From positions 2,914,001-2,978,000 of the forward strand of contig NZ_CP051217.1 of the NCBI RefSeq assembly GCF_012516475.1: DNA of 64,000 nt, in the 5' to 3' direction. Under the pieces are notes generated by a model that was given only the letters and a program-made list of their open reading frames with translations, was not told the origin of the DNA and made no database searches. The translations under genes were made by a program, and so were the position numbers. This DNA comes from Parasphingorhabdus halotolerans. Its GTDB lineage: Bacteria > Pseudomonadota > Alphaproteobacteria > Sphingomonadales > Sphingomonadaceae. Positions 50,714-60,848 of the stretch are shown here, piece by piece. Within the stretch, counting starts at the first letter, position 1. The number at the start of each line of letters is the position of its first letter.

Positions 50714-52990
50714 ATGAAACTGCGCCGGCGCCTGGGGATCGAGTGGGCATCGGTCGCGCTTTTTGCATCGTTAATGATATCAGCGCTGGTTTATTGGGCA
50801 CCGCTCTCGGGTTTTGATAATCTGTTCTATGACCGGTTATCTGATCTTGATCGTCCGAAGGCCGCCGAAGATATTCTGATTATCGCAGTCGATGAAGATA
50901 GCTTGGCCAGTTTTGGAAAATGGCCCTGGAAGCGAGATGTTCATGCAAGTTTCTTTGAACAAATGGCAATAGCAAATCCCAAAGTGATCGCCTTTGACAT
51001 ATTGCTGAGCGAAGCTGGAGATGAGATTGAAGACCAGCAATTGGCATCCGCAATGGGCAAGAATGACAACCTGTTTCTACCCGTCCATTTTGTTTTTCCC
51101 GGTAGCGATGGCGCTGCATTCGATACCAAGCAGCCAATCAATATTTTCAAAGAGTCGTCAAGCGGTCTTGGTCATGTGAATTTGGCGTTTGATCGTGATG
51201 GTGTGGTGCGAAGGTTTCAGCCATGTTTTGAAAGCCGGGTCACGAAAACAATATGGCCGCACCTGATGGAGCAAGTTTATCGCCGAATAAACGGCAACCG
51301 TTCTCAAGCTTACCAGAGCATTGAAAACTGCGATGAAGCGTTATTGGTTCCGTTTGCCAGACGGGGAAGCTTTGCAACCATATCCTATACAGCTATTGCC
51401 AAGGGAGAGGTTCCTGCCGGATTTTTGAACGACAAAATTATTTTGATCGGCGCAACAGCCAATGGACTGGGAGACCAGTATCCTGTGCCACTCGGAGATG
51501 GCGGAACTATGGCCGGTGTTGAAATCATGGCCAATATGCTGAGCGGGCTACGCACCGATAATTTTATCAAACCATTGCCATTTTGGCAGCAGTTGGTAAT
51601 TTCGCTTTTGCCGCTCTGGATATTACTCATCGGTTTCTGGCGCTGGCGACCGCGATCCTCGCTGTTTGTTTCTCTTGGCCTTTATCTCGCCGTTCTAAGC
51701 ACAAGCGCAATGTTGCTCACCTTGAATATCTGGTTCGCACCGTCCGCTGCATTGGCAGGCTTGGCGTTGATCTATCCGGTGTGGGGATGGCGGCGACTGC
51801 AAGCCACAAGTGAGTTTATGGATGAGGAGTTGCAGACCTTCAGGAGCAGTAATATTGACATTCCAGTCGGAGTAAGCGCTGCTGGCCCGGTTGATGTAGT
51901 CACTGGTCAAGCTGAAGAATTGACACATGCTATTGCCCATATGCGCGACCTTCGGCGGTTTATTTCTGATGCGCTCAGCAATCTGCCAGACCCTATGTTC
52001 ATTACGGATCTGGAAGGTAAGGTTATATTTGCCAACAAGCTTGCGCAAACGGGACTTGAGGATGGTGCGCAGGACATGGCTCTGGACGCCATGCTTGACC
52101 GGTTTGTCGCTTTGGAAGATTTGGCCGATGTGAAAGATTATCTGACGTTGCAGATACAACCCACAGAGCATGACTATGTCGATTTTACCTCGCGCAATGA
52201 CGAGGTCTTCGCGATGCGCCGCGCTCCGGTTGTCTCGGATGAGGGGGAATTGCGAGGCTATATTCACTATCTGGCAGATATCACTGAAGTGGCAAATGCA
52301 TCGCAAGAACGCGAAGAGGTGCTGGAGCTGCTCTCTCACGATATGCGTGCGCCGCAAGCGGCCATATTGGCGCTGTTAAATGACCAGCAGCCAACAGATA
52401 CGCATCGTCGCATTGAGGGGCATGCTAGGCGCACTCTGGCACTGGCGGACAATTTTGTCGGCCTTGCGCGCATCAAGGCCAGTGAATTTGATGGTGAAGA
52501 CCTTCTTCTATCAGAACTGGTGATTGAGGCGAACGATAGCTTGTGGCCGCTTGCCAATGCGCGCGGGATAAAGTGCGCAGTTGACGATCAATCCGATGGA
52601 GCGTTCATTGTCGGCGAACCGTCGAGCCTGCACCGGTCATTTGTCAATTTGATCGACAATGCTATTAAATATAGTCCGGATGGAACGACGATCGACATCC
52701 AGCTCAGAAATATCAGCATTGATAAACAGTCTTTTGTTTCGGTGTCGATTGCTGATCAGGGGGAGGGAATCGCCGAGGAGCTTTTGGGACATTTGTTTGA
52801 GCGCTTCACTACCGACGACCAGGGTGCAAAAGGAGCGGTAAAAGGCTCTGGGCTGGGATTGAATTTCGTTGAAACGGTTATTCAACGGCATGGTGGCAGT
52901 ATCAGAGCTGAAAATATTCGCGATGGCGGCGCACGTTTTACAATATTATTGCCGGTTGCTCCGGACTTGGAAACCGATGGTGAGAATTAG
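50714..52990 (+). CDS. CHASE2-PAS sensor histidine kinase
   Basis: A 758-residue membrane kinase. Domains: a membrane helix at about 13-32; a periplasmic CHASE2 domain at about 35-285 (YDRLSDLDRPKAAEDILIIAVDEDSLASFGKWPWKR; HVNLAFDRDGVVRRF); three membrane helices at about 290-355; a PAS domain at about 415-530 (LPDPMFITDLEGKVIFANKLA). The kinase core has the phosphorylated His in ELLSHDMRAPQ, N-box NLIDNAIKYSPDG, G1 ADQGEGIAEE and G2 GSGLGLNFV. CHASE2 senses an unknown extracytoplasmic signal. It is last in the trio with the OmpR-type regulator and LysM-FecR protein. Confidence 0.92.
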   Translation: MKLRRRLGIEWASVALFASLMISALVYWAPLSGFDNLFYDRLSDLDRPKAAEDILIIAVDEDSLASFGKWPWKRDVHASFFEQMAIANPKVIAFDILLSEAGDEIEDQQLASAMGKNDNLFLPVHFVFPGSDGAAFDTKQPINIFKESSSGLGHVNLAFDRDGVVRRFQPCFESRVTKTIWPHLMEQVYRRINGNRSQAYQSIENCDEALLVPFARRGSFATISYTAIAKGEVPAGFLNDKIILIGATANGLGDQYPVPLGDGGTMAGVEIMANMLSGLRTDNFIKPLPFWQQLVISLLPLWILLIGFWRWRPRSSLFVSLGLYLAVLSTSAMLLTLNIWFAPSAALAGLALIYPVWGWRRLQATSEFMDEELQTFRSSNIDIPVGVSAAGPVDVVTGQAEELTHAIAHMRDLRRFISDALSNLPDPMFITDLEGKVIFANKLAQTGLEDGAQDMALDAMLDRFVALEDLADVKDYLTLQIQPTEHDYVDFTSRNDEVFAMRRAPVVSDEGELRGYIHYLADITEVANASQEREEVLELLSHDMRAPQAAILALLNDQQPTDTHRRIEGHARRTLALADNFVGLARIKASEFDGEDLLLSELVIEANDSLWPLANARGIKCAVDDQSDGAFIVGEPSSLHRSFVNLIDNAIKYSPDGTTIDIQLRNISIDKQSFVSVSIADQGEGIAEELLGHLFERFTTDDQGAKGAVKGSGLGLNFVETVIQRHGGSIRAENIRDGGARFTILLPVAPDLETDGEN

Positions 52991-52992
52991 TT

Positions 52993-53541
52993 TTATTCAA
53001 CACCAGTTCGAGAGCGCGTTGAGCTTTTAGGCTCCAAGCCATTGTTTGCACCTAGGTCTGAAAGCGCGGCATCGACCAAATGGGGCAGAGACGTGTCCAT
53101 TGTACCCTTGCAGTGATATTCGGCGGCTTTTCCGGAATAGAAAATGCTCCCATCTATCTGGTTGAATATGTCCACGGAGAAACGATGCTCCTGATCCAGA
53201 CAAGATTGCAATGGTTTGTTTTTTTTCGGGCCGACCAGTGTTTTTCCCGGTTGTTCGCCTGTTGATATCGCGATTGATGCAGGCCGGTCAGCCAGCGCTA
53301 TCTGGACTAATAGTGACGCAACCTTGGCTTCGCTATAACCTTCATTCAATAGTTTTTGGCTAACCAGTGATTTTGCCAAACTGTAGGTTTGATTATTCTG
53401 TTCCAGGTTCTCAGAGAACATAAACTGTTTCGGCACAGACCCCGACGCCGAAGCCCGGGTTTCGATACGCGTTTCTATAGGCCCAGCACAGGCAGATAAA
53501 GTTACCAGACAAAGCGGCAAGAAAAAGGAAAGACGGGTCAT
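52993..53541 (-). CDS. Putative lipoprotein, unknown function
   Basis: A 182-residue protein with a lipoprotein signal (lipobox LSAC, Cys at about residue 18). The mature part starts with a Thr/Arg/Ser stretch, then a FSENLEQNNQTYSLAKSLVSQKLLNEGYSE region that resembles DUF4136-like envelope lipoproteins, and has two cysteines later. No family can be named with confidence. It converges with the CHASE2 kinase gene (2 bp apart). Confidence 0.7.
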   Translation of the reverse strand: MTRLSFFLPLCLVTLSACAGPIETRIETRASASGSVPKQFMFSENLEQNNQTYSLAKSLVSQKLLNEGYSEAKVASLLVQIALADRPASIAISTGEQPGKTLVGPKKNKPLQSCLDQEHRFSVDIFNQIDGSIFYSGKAAEYHCKGTMDTSLPHLVDAALSDLGANNGLEPKSSTRSRTGVE

Positions 53542-53614
53542 AGTGCTCCCGGGCTAAACCAAAGTTGTCGCTATAATAGAATGGCGGCGACCGAAAGTCA
53601 CGAATTTTGGAAAT

Positions 53615-53848
53615 TCAACGCGTCAACACAAAATATATTACATAAAGCCAAGACAAAAAGCCGTGAATGATAGCCCAGACAACAGATTGATGGCTGGTGA
53701 AACTGATCACTATTGCCAGCGCGCTGCCAAAGCCAACGCCATTGCGGACGATTTCTTTGCGAACATAAGTAGCGCCTCGGTTCATCGGCGATTCTCCCGG
53801 TGCATAATCTTCTGTGCGCATCCGTTCTGGCTTGATCCTGTTGGGCAT
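53615..53848 (-). CDS. Small membrane protein, downstream of DAHP synthase
   Basis: A 77-residue protein with an N-terminal basic soluble part (MPNRIKPERMRTEDYAPGE) and one or two hydrophobic segments (NGVGFGSALAIVISFTSHQSVVWAIIHGFLSWLYVIYFVL). It starts 3 bp after the DAHP synthase stop on the same strand, so it is translated from the same message. No characterised family is recognised; similar small proteins are common in this position in sphingomonads, to my impression, but that needs a search. Confidence 0.7.
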   Translation of the reverse strand: MPNRIKPERMRTEDYAPGESPMNRGATYVRKEIVRNGVGFGSALAIVISFTSHQSVVWAIIHGFLSWLYVIYFVLTR

Positions 53849-53851
53849 CGG

Positions 53852-55225
53852 TTACGCTGCCTCGCGGGCCCGCTCCGCCAGCTCCTGATTGAGCATTTCT
53901 GCAAGCAGGAAAGCGAGCTCCAGAGATTGGGCTGCATTTAAGCGTGGATCACAATGCGTATGATAACGGTCGCCCAGAGCAGCGTCAGTAATAGCCACCG
54001 CGCCGCCAGTGCATTCCGTTACATTTTGTCCGGTCATCTCGCAATGAATACCGCCCGCAAATGTCCCTTCCGCACGGTGCACTGCAAAGAAGCCCCGAAC
54101 TTCAGCGAGAATACGATCGAACGGACGTGTTTTATAACCGCTCTCCGCTTTGATCACATTGCCGTGCATCGGATCACAGGACCAGACTACAGGATGGCCT
54201 TCTGCCTTCACCGCACGCACGAGTGGCGTGAGACCAGTCTCAACTTTGTCATGGCCAAACCGCGAGATAAGTGTGATCCGCCCGGCTTCGCGGGCCGGAT
54301 TAAGTGTATCAAGCATTTGAAGAAGGTCATCGGCCTTGAGCGAAGGACCGCACTTCATGCCGATCGGATTACCAATGCCGCGCAGAAACTCGACGTGAGC
54401 AGAGCCTTCAAAACGTGTGCGATCGCCAATCCAGAGGAAGTGCGCGCTGGTGTCATACCAGTCACCGGTCAAGCTATCTTGGCGCGTGAGGGCTTCTTCG
54501 TAGGGAAGCAGCAAGGCTTCGTGGCTGGTGTAGAACGATGTTGCCTTCAATTGTGGCACGGTATCAGGATTTATCCCGCAGGCTTCCATAAACGAAAGGG
54601 CCTCACCAATCCGGTCCGCCATCTCTTCAAATTTCTTCGCCCATGGGCTGCGGCTCATGAAATCGTGCGTCCAGCCATGCACCTGTTTGAGATTGGCGTA
54701 GCCACCGGTCGAAAACGCGCGGAGCAGATTCAATGTAGCCGCCGCTTGGTTATAGGCGCGGACCATGCGTTCAGGATCGGGCTCTCGGCGATCAGCGTCA
54801 AATTCGATGCCGTTGATAATATCGCCCCGATAGCTTGGCATTTCTAAGCCATCCTGCACTTCGGTTGGTGCGGAGCGCGGTTTGGCAAATTGCCCCGCCA
54901 TGCGGCCCAATTTGACCACCGGCATCTTCGAGGCGTAGGTCAGCACGACCGCCATCTGCAAAATCACGCGAAAAGTATCGCGGATATTATTGGGATGAAA
55001 CTCGGCAAAACTCTCGGCGCAATCGCCGCCCTGCAGCAGAAAACCTTTGCCCTCTGCAACTTCGGCAAGTTCTTTTTTCAGACTGCGCGCTTCACCGGCA
55101 AATACCAGCGGAGGATAAGTACCCAGCAGGCTTTCAGTTTCCGCAAGCTTCGAGGCATCACGATATTCGGGCATTTGTAGCCCTTCAAAATTTCTCCAGC
55201 CGTTTGGCCTCCAGTTCGTCGCCAT
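53852..55225 (-). CDS. aroG: Class II 3-deoxy-7-phosphoheptulonate synthase
   Basis: A 457-residue plant-type DAHP synthase that joins phosphoenolpyruvate and erythrose 4-phosphate, the first step to aromatic amino acids. Class II motifs: MPEYRD and [16 protein letters not shown] at the start, [13 protein letters not shown] near 75, [11 protein letters not shown] near 115, CGPSLK near 295, [31 protein letters not shown] near 335 and [18 protein letters not shown] near 390. The ATG at 55225 ([12 protein letters not shown]) fits the family better than one five codons upstream. It is not related to the E. coli AroF/G/H class. Confidence 0.95.
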   Translation of the reverse strand: MATNWRPNGWRNFEGLQMPEYRDASKLAETESLLGTYPPLVFAGEARSLKKELAEVAEGKGFLLQGGDCAESFAEFHPNNIRDTFRVILQMAVVLTYASKMPVVKLGRMAGQFAKPRSAPTEVQDGLEMPSYRGDIINGIEFDADRREPDPERMVRAYNQAAATLNLLRAFSTGGYANLKQVHGWTHDFMSRSPWAKKFEEMADRIGEALSFMEACGINPDTVPQLKATSFYTSHEALLLPYEEALTRQDSLTGDWYDTSAHFLWIGDRTRFEGSAHVEFLRGIGNPIGMKCGPSLKADDLLQMLDTLNPAREAGRITLISRFGHDKVETGLTPLVRAVKAEGHPVVWSCDPMHGNVIKAESGYKTRPFDRILAEVRGFFAVHRAEGTFAGGIHCEMTGQNVTECTGGAVAITDAALGDRYHTHCDPRLNAAQSLELAFLLAEMLNQELAERAREAA

Positions 55226-55346
55226 GAAAGCGCACTCCATTTATTTCACCTAAAATCGGGTGCCTTTAGGCGCGATTCAAGAGCTAAAGCAAGCAAAAGC
55301 GCGGGATGGTTGCGTTCGAAACTAGCTAATCACAATAATCGCAAGC

Positions 55347-56513
55347 TTAGCTTCCCGGCCGTTTTTTCCAGGTTCCTGCATCGCGATACTCTGGTTTAAT
55401 CTGGCTAACGTCCGGAAGTTTTTGCCCGGCGTAAGCTTTGTCGCCACCTCTGGCCTGGGCTTCTTTACTGTAGCTCGGTGTCTGGTAGTTCTTGGGAGCG
55501 CCAACATTCAAGTTAGGTAATGGGAGCGAATGGCGACGTGCGTTGTCTGCTGCAAGAGCCGACGCCTTTTCAGACTGTGCCGCCTCTGTCTGGGCTTTTT
55601 TCAGACCTGCTTCATAGGCTTTTTCAAGCGAAATTGGATCAAGTACCGATGCTGGCTCGGGGCTGTATTTCTGCGGTTTTGGTGCTGGAAGCGGTTCACC
55701 ACCGCGATATCGTTGGCTGAATGCGCTCGCTTTGCCAGCACTACCCTTCCAACTATAAAACCGGTGCGCGCCGATAGTTCCCAGAAATCGCAAGCTGGGA
55801 GCCCAATAGGGATAAACATAGGTTGCGTGATAGTGCGTAGCGGTGCCAACGGGCGAGGCCATTTTACCGGATAGTGCGTAAGCCGCAACCTTGCGCGCAC
55901 GATTCCATCCAAATTTCGATGGTTTGCGGCGCAGTGAACCATCGCAAGTGTAAGAAAACTGGCAACCGGTGCGGCGTTCGCTACCTTGATAGATAACGCC
56001 GCAGACGGTACCGGGGTAGCTCGGGTGGCGCGCGCGGTTCAGAATGACTTGAGCGACCCCGCGTTGCCCGGCATCGGGTTCCATCGCAGCTTCATAATAG
56101 ATTGCTTGTGTTAAACACTGAAGCGCACGGCTGTTGTCGGTCAGCGATGCGTTGAACGATATGGGTCTGATCAGATTGTTGGCCACTGATTGATCTTGGT
56201 TTGCGGTCAAGCCATTTGCAGATGCAATGCCAAGAGCGTCTGTCGGTATGCCATCATCAGGATTGCTCGAGGGATCAAGGCCAAGTGCACCATAGTTCTG
56301 CGGGATCGCATAACCGGGATCAATGAAGTAAAATGCGGAGCCAGCGAAATTCTCTTCTGCTCGTTCAACCGATTCCAGATTGGGATCGCTGGGATTGAAC
56401 TGACGGGCGTCGACGCTGGCTTGCGGCAAAGTGGCCGGAACCATGATCAGGCTGAAGAGTAGCAAACCCAATAAAATACGCTCGCGGACATTTAAAACCA
56501 GCCATTTTGGCAT
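55347..56513 (-). CDS. Cell wall hydrolase, SleB type
   Basis: A 388-residue protein from the ATG at 56513, which gives an immediate membrane or signal segment (ERILLGLLLFSLIMVPATLP). The Hydrolase_2/SleB domain spans about residues 110-220: LTQAIYYEAAMEPDAGQRGVAQVILNRARHPSYPGTVCGVIYQGSERRTGCQFSYTCDG, with the catalytic Glu in YYEAA. The C-terminal third is Ala/Lys/Pro-rich. It should cut peptidoglycan in the periplasm. The frame stays open upstream to 56771 (86 more residues), but that part shows no signal peptide or known domain and is doubtful. Confidence 0.85.
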   Translation of the reverse strand: MPKWLVLNVRERILLGLLLFSLIMVPATLPQASVDARQFNPSDPNLESVERAEENFAGSAFYFIDPGYAIPQNYGALGLDPSSNPDDGIPTDALGIASANGLTANQDQSVANNLIRPISFNASLTDNSRALQCLTQAIYYEAAMEPDAGQRGVAQVILNRARHPSYPGTVCGVIYQGSERRTGCQFSYTCDGSLRRKPSKFGWNRARKVAAYALSGKMASPVGTATHYHATYVYPYWAPSLRFLGTIGAHRFYSWKGSAGKASAFSQRYRGGEPLPAPKPQKYSPEPASVLDPISLEKAYEAGLKKAQTEAAQSEKASALAADNARRHSLPLPNLNVGAPKNYQTPSYSKEAQARGGDKAYAGQKLPDVSQIKPEYRDAGTWKKRPGS

Positions 56514-56946
56514 AACCAGTTTCCAGTTTTTGAAAACAGGTGGATTCTTTATTTGTGGAGCAAGTGTCGTTAGGCTGTCGGCGGCAAAAGCTGGAGCCTT
56601 TGTTATTTGCTCCTGTGTTATTTGCTCCTGCTGTGCAGGCAGCGCAGGCTCTGGATGCGAGAACACGTAGCCCGCCGGTCCGGCGAGAGCCGGAGCAGAA
56701 CCACCCAAAGGGGGACATAGGGAGGAGGAACGCGCACCGAAATTTTCTAACACCACCAAGTAGACGCCCAACCGGGCAGGAAGCGCTGTTTATAGCCGTT
56801 TTGTGTTAATTGTATTTATGTAGAAAACACGCTGTATCAATTTGAGACGGGGCACCGTTAGTGGTTAAATGGTTAACGCAGCTTTTCTGCGGAAAATAGC
56901 AGCACGATATAATTTGTGTAATAAAAGCAATATGCTGACGGGGTAA

Positions 56947-58398
56947 TCAAAAAGGTGTGATTACCGGTTTTTCAGCGTTTGGATCGTGATGTTCAACCTC
57001 TTGACGGGTCACCAGATTGCGCGCGACGACATAACCAATGATCCCGAACAAAATTCCACCTATGCCCGGACCGATCACTACGCCGTCCAACCCGTATAGC
57101 TTGTCGCCAAGCCAGAGAAATGGGATTAATCCGATTGTGTTGCGTGCCCAGTTCATCATCATTGACCAGCGCGGCCGCTCGAGATTATTGCAAGCGGCAT
57201 TGGCGATAAACAACATCCCGTTGAAGAAGAAAAGTGGTGTCAGAACGACCGCAAATAGCCAGAATAAATGCCGCCCTTGCGCTTCGAGATTGAAGAGGTC
57301 GCTGATCGGGTCGTTGAACAGATAAAGCACGGGCCAGATTAGCAACGTATAACCAAGCGCGAAACCCATGGCTTGCTTTATCGTCAGGCGTATCCGGTCA
57401 AATTGCAGCGCGCCGAAGTTTTGTCCGATAATCGGACCAATGGCGCCGGACAGGGAAAACAAAAGGCAGAATGCAACCGGGACAATCCTCCCCATTACGG
57501 CAAATGCCGCGACTACTTCATCGGAATATCCCGCGATATAGCGATATGAGATGAACCCGCCGACGGGTGTCGCCACATTGGTCAAAATAGCCGGCAGCAG
57601 TATCGCGAATATGGGCTTAATATCCTCATTAAACCAGTCGCTACGAAATTTTTCAAACCCGCCATATTGTTTGAAGATCGGAAAAATCGCGACGACCGCA
57701 GAAACCATGGCCGCGCAGCTTGTGGCCATGGCCGCGCCGTTCACGCCAAGATCGAGCCCAAAGATGAAGATGGGATCGAGAACTGCGTTCGTAATTCCCA
57801 TGCTTAGCGTCACATTCATTGCCCGTGCTGCTGCGCCATGTGCACGCAGAAACCCTGAGCAAACCATCGCAGCCACGCTAAAAGGCATGAATGGCGAAAC
57901 AATCCGGATATAGCCGATGGCTGCGTCCTTCGCGGTTCCGGAAGCCCCAGCGAGGTCCAGAATTTGCGGGGCAAAAACAAAGAAAATCGTGGCGAGCGGA
58001 ATGATCAGCATCATGCTCAAAACCAGGATATTGGTGAGATACCGTCGGGCATAACCTGCTTCACCGCGGCCAATTCGCCGGGAGGCGAGGGCGCTGGTGG
58101 CGATCATCAGTCCGATATTAAATGCGGTACCAAAAAACAGGATCGTAGCAGCAAATCCCATTGCTGCCGTGAGAGCACTATCGTCCAGTTGCGCAATGTA
58201 GAGCAGATCAACGAAGTCGACGATGAACATTGTCAGCAGGCCTACACTTGCTGTCAGCGTCATCACGGTGATGTGCCGCATCGGGCTGCCAGTAAGAAAT
58301 ATAGCGGGCTGGGTGGCGATGGTTTTGATCCTGTTGCCTGAATTTTGGCCGGAACTGGCAATTTGTAAAGAGCCGATCGCCCTATAGCGTTTTGCCAT
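56947..58398 (-). CDS. MATE family efflux transporter
   Basis: A 483-residue transporter with twelve hydrophobic segments arranged as two similar bundles of six, as in MATE proteins. Markers: VDLLYIAQLDDSALTAAMGFAATI, GFLRAHGAAARAMNVTLSMGITNAVLDPIFIFGLDLGVNGAAMAT, and in the second half LSGAIGPIIGQNFGALQFDRIR. It exports cationic or neutral drugs in exchange for Na+ or H+. The first 35 residues before the first helix are unusually long and polar, so a later ATG (about residue 40) could be the true start. Divergent from the DUF2891 gene. Confidence 0.92.
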   Translation of the reverse strand: MAKRYRAIGSLQIASSGQNSGNRIKTIATQPAIFLTGSPMRHITVMTLTASVGLLTMFIVDFVDLLYIAQLDDSALTAAMGFAATILFFGTAFNIGLMIATSALASRRIGRGEAGYARRYLTNILVLSMMLIIPLATIFFVFAPQILDLAGASGTAKDAAIGYIRIVSPFMPFSVAAMVCSGFLRAHGAAARAMNVTLSMGITNAVLDPIFIFGLDLGVNGAAMATSCAAMVSAVVAIFPIFKQYGGFEKFRSDWFNEDIKPIFAILLPAILTNVATPVGGFISYRYIAGYSDEVVAAFAVMGRIVPVAFCLLFSLSGAIGPIIGQNFGALQFDRIRLTIKQAMGFALGYTLLIWPVLYLFNDPISDLFNLEAQGRHLFWLFAVVLTPLFFFNGMLFIANAACNNLERPRWSMMMNWARNTIGLIPFLWLGDKLYGLDGVVIGPGIGGILFGIIGYVVARNLVTRQEVEHHDPNAEKPVITPF

Positions 58399-58450
58399 TA
58401 GGTCAATTCCTCTCTATTGTGAAAAAGGAATCAAAAAATGGAAATTGAAA

Positions 58451-59686
58451 ATGCGCTTCAGCCTGTTGATCATCATCTCTGCAACATTGGCGGGCTGTTC
58501 GATCAAAACCGACGAGGAAGACAAAAATGAGGAAACACGGGGCTATTTCGAGAGGAAGAATGTAGCCCCAGATCCGGCCGATAACGCCCGTTTACCGCGC
58601 AAAGTGGAGCATACGTTTGCCAGGATCGCGCTGGATTGCATAAACAAGCAATATCCTAATAAAATCAGCCATGTTTTGACAAGCCGGAACGATGTTGCGG
58701 AACCATCCAAATTGACGCCGGTATTCTATGGCTGTTTTGACTGGCATAGCGCGGTGCATGGCCATTGGCTGCTAACCCGGCTGTGGGGTCAAAATAGCGT
58801 TGCAGACATGGATTCCGAGATAGAAGCAGCGCTGGATGCGAACTTCACCGCAGACAAAATAAAGGGTGAAGTAGCATATTTCAGCAATGAAGACCGTAAG
58901 GCATTCGAGCGCCCCTATGGGATCGCGTGGTTTTTGCAATTGACTGCAGAACTGAAAGAGATTTCCGTTGGGGAAACGGAGAAGGCCGAGAAAGCGCAGC
59001 TTTGGCTGGGCAGGCTTAGGCCTCTGGAGACCATTATCACTGATCGGATTAATGATTGGGTTCCGAAGCTAGCATATCCGATCCGGTTGGGTACCCACAA
59101 TCAGTCTGCGTTTGCCTTTGGCCTTTTCCTCGACTGGGCCCGAATAAGCGGCAATGTCGGGATGGAAAAACTCATCGTCGATAAATCGCTCGCGTTTCAT
59201 CGCGCGGATAAAAACTGTCCTTTGTCCTATGAGCCGTCGGGCGAGGATTTCCTTTCTCCCTGTCTGATGGAAGCCGATTTAATGCGACGGATTATGCCGC
59301 AACAGGAATTTGCGGCATGGCTTACAACGTTCCTGCCCAACATTCCAAAAGACGGGTCGGGCGACTGGTTGGCCATCGGGGTTGTTAATGATCCCACCGA
59401 TGGAAAGCTTGTGCATCTCGACGGCGTCAATCTTTCCCGCGCCTGGGCGCTGCAGGGTATTGCTTCGGCTTTGCCACAGGACGATCCCCGTGTCGGGGCG
59501 CTGATTGCGTCGGCCAACCTGCACGGCAATGCCGGAGAAAAATCCGTCAGTACGCCGCATTATTCTGGTAGCCACTGGCTTGCCAGTTTTGCGACCTATT
59601 TACGGACGCAGCGCGGGATCTCCAGTCAAAATACGCAGGTCGCACCGGCGCCGGTGCCCACTAGACCCTCTGCTGATAGTGAATAA
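58451..59686 (+). CDS. DUF2891 family lipoprotein
   Basis: A 411-residue protein with a lipoprotein signal (lipobox TLAGC, Cys at about residue 16). The rest matches DUF2891: FYGCFDWHSAVHGHWLLTRLW, then ERPYGIAWFLQLTAEL, GTHNQSAFAFGLFLDWAR and the late SGSHWLASFATYL. The family looks like an alpha-alpha barrel with conserved Trp, His and Asp, reminiscent of glycan-acting enzymes, but its activity is not established. The ATG two codons after a TTG is chosen. It ends 5 bp before the LytS-type kinase gene. Confidence 0.85.
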   Translation: MRFSLLIIISATLAGCSIKTDEEDKNEETRGYFERKNVAPDPADNARLPRKVEHTFARIALDCINKQYPNKISHVLTSRNDVAEPSKLTPVFYGCFDWHSAVHGHWLLTRLWGQNSVADMDSEIEAALDANFTADKIKGEVAYFSNEDRKAFERPYGIAWFLQLTAELKEISVGETEKAEKAQLWLGRLRPLETIITDRINDWVPKLAYPIRLGTHNQSAFAFGLFLDWARISGNVGMEKLIVDKSLAFHRADKNCPLSYEPSGEDFLSPCLMEADLMRRIMPQQEFAAWLTTFLPNIPKDGSGDWLAIGVVNDPTDGKLVHLDGVNLSRAWALQGIASALPQDDPRVGALIASANLHGNAGEKSVSTPHYSGSHWLASFATYLRTQRGISSQNTQVAPAPVPTRPSADSE

Positions 59687-59691
59687 AGTTG

Positions 59692-60846
59692 ATGATAGAC
59701 TCCTTGTCCTTGCGTCAAACACCTAACGAAGCACCGCCTAGAACGCACTTTTTTTCAAAACTCTTTCCGCTTCATTCGGACATCGCGATAAAAACTATCG
59801 CATTTGTCTGGAGCATTCACCTTATTTACGCCGTCGCCCGTATGGTGATTTCCGGTGCACCGGTTGCATGCATAAATTTTGGACAACAATCGATAGTCAC
59901 CGGCCTTTCGTTGATTCTGACCTGGTGCCTCTATCGTGTCCTTATTCTGACAGACAAGGGAGACAACGCCGCTTCGGTTCCGCTGCTTACTATCCCGCCG
60001 CTGTTATTGGCCATTATCGTTACTTATGTGGAATGGAATATTGTCCCACAGGTGACCATTCTCCAGACTGCGCCGAGCATCATTCCCGAGAACAGCGTAA
60101 ATGGTCTGCCATATTTTGACGCTGTTTTTGTTCGCTATTTGCTATTTGCTGGCTGGGGAATCTTGTTTTGGTCGGTTGTCCGCAATCGATCGATGAAACA
60201 GACTATGGGCAATAATCGGCGTCTGGAAAAAGTGACGCGAGAAAGCGAGATTAAAGCCTTGCGTTTCCAACTGAACCCGCATTTTGTGTTTAACGCGCTA
60301 AACTCGGTTAGCAGTCTGATTGTTGAGAATAAAAACCCGCAAGCCGAGAAGCTGGTGGACGGGTTGGCTGATTATATGCGCGACGTGCTGACATTGGGTG
60401 ATGGGCAATTTGTTACTATAGAACAAGAAATTGCTCAACAAATACGTTATCTTGAGATTGAAAAAGTGCGTTTTCCTAACCGCTTGCATTTTGAAGCGAC
60501 GGTCAGTGAAGTTGTCCGCGAGTGGACAATCCCGGCGCTAATTATCCAGCCGCTGATCGAGAATGCAATAAAATATGGCGTGGCAAAGTCGACCAGTCCG
60601 GTCAGTATCCTGATTGATGCAAGACTGGTAGACGGAAGGTTGAACTTAAGCGTATCAAATAACGGACGGATGATAATCGGTGCAAATGCTGATAGCGGCA
60701 CAGGCACCGGTCTGATCAACGTGCGCGAGCGACTGGCGGCGATTTATGGTTCGACCGCTGCTTTGATAACTGGCAACAGCCGTGCCAATATGATTACGGC
60801 ATCTATTGTAATTCCCGGCGAATCTCAGATTCTGCAAGATGCGTAG
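59692..60846 (+). CDS. LytS-type sensor histidine kinase
   Basis: A 384-residue kinase with four or so hydrophobic segments in residues 30-165, no large periplasmic domain, then the His_kinase domain. The phosphorylated His lies in LRFQLNPHFVFNALNSVSSLI (about residue 198). The ATPase part has ALIIQPLIENAIKYGV and GTGTGLINVRERL. It pairs with the LytTR regulator 2 bp downstream. The start at 59692 lies one codon after a TTG. Confidence 0.9.
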   Translation: MIDSLSLRQTPNEAPPRTHFFSKLFPLHSDIAIKTIAFVWSIHLIYAVARMVISGAPVACINFGQQSIVTGLSLILTWCLYRVLILTDKGDNAASVPLLTIPPLLLAIIVTYVEWNIVPQVTILQTAPSIIPENSVNGLPYFDAVFVRYLLFAGWGILFWSVVRNRSMKQTMGNNRRLEKVTRESEIKALRFQLNPHFVFNALNSVSSLIVENKNPQAEKLVDGLADYMRDVLTLGDGQFVTIEQEIAQQIRYLEIEKVRFPNRLHFEATVSEVVREWTIPALIIQPLIENAIKYGVAKSTSPVSILIDARLVDGRLNLSVSNNGRMIIGANADSGTGTGLINVRERLAAIYGSTAALITGNSRANMITASIVIPGESQILQDA

Positions 60847-60848
60847 CG

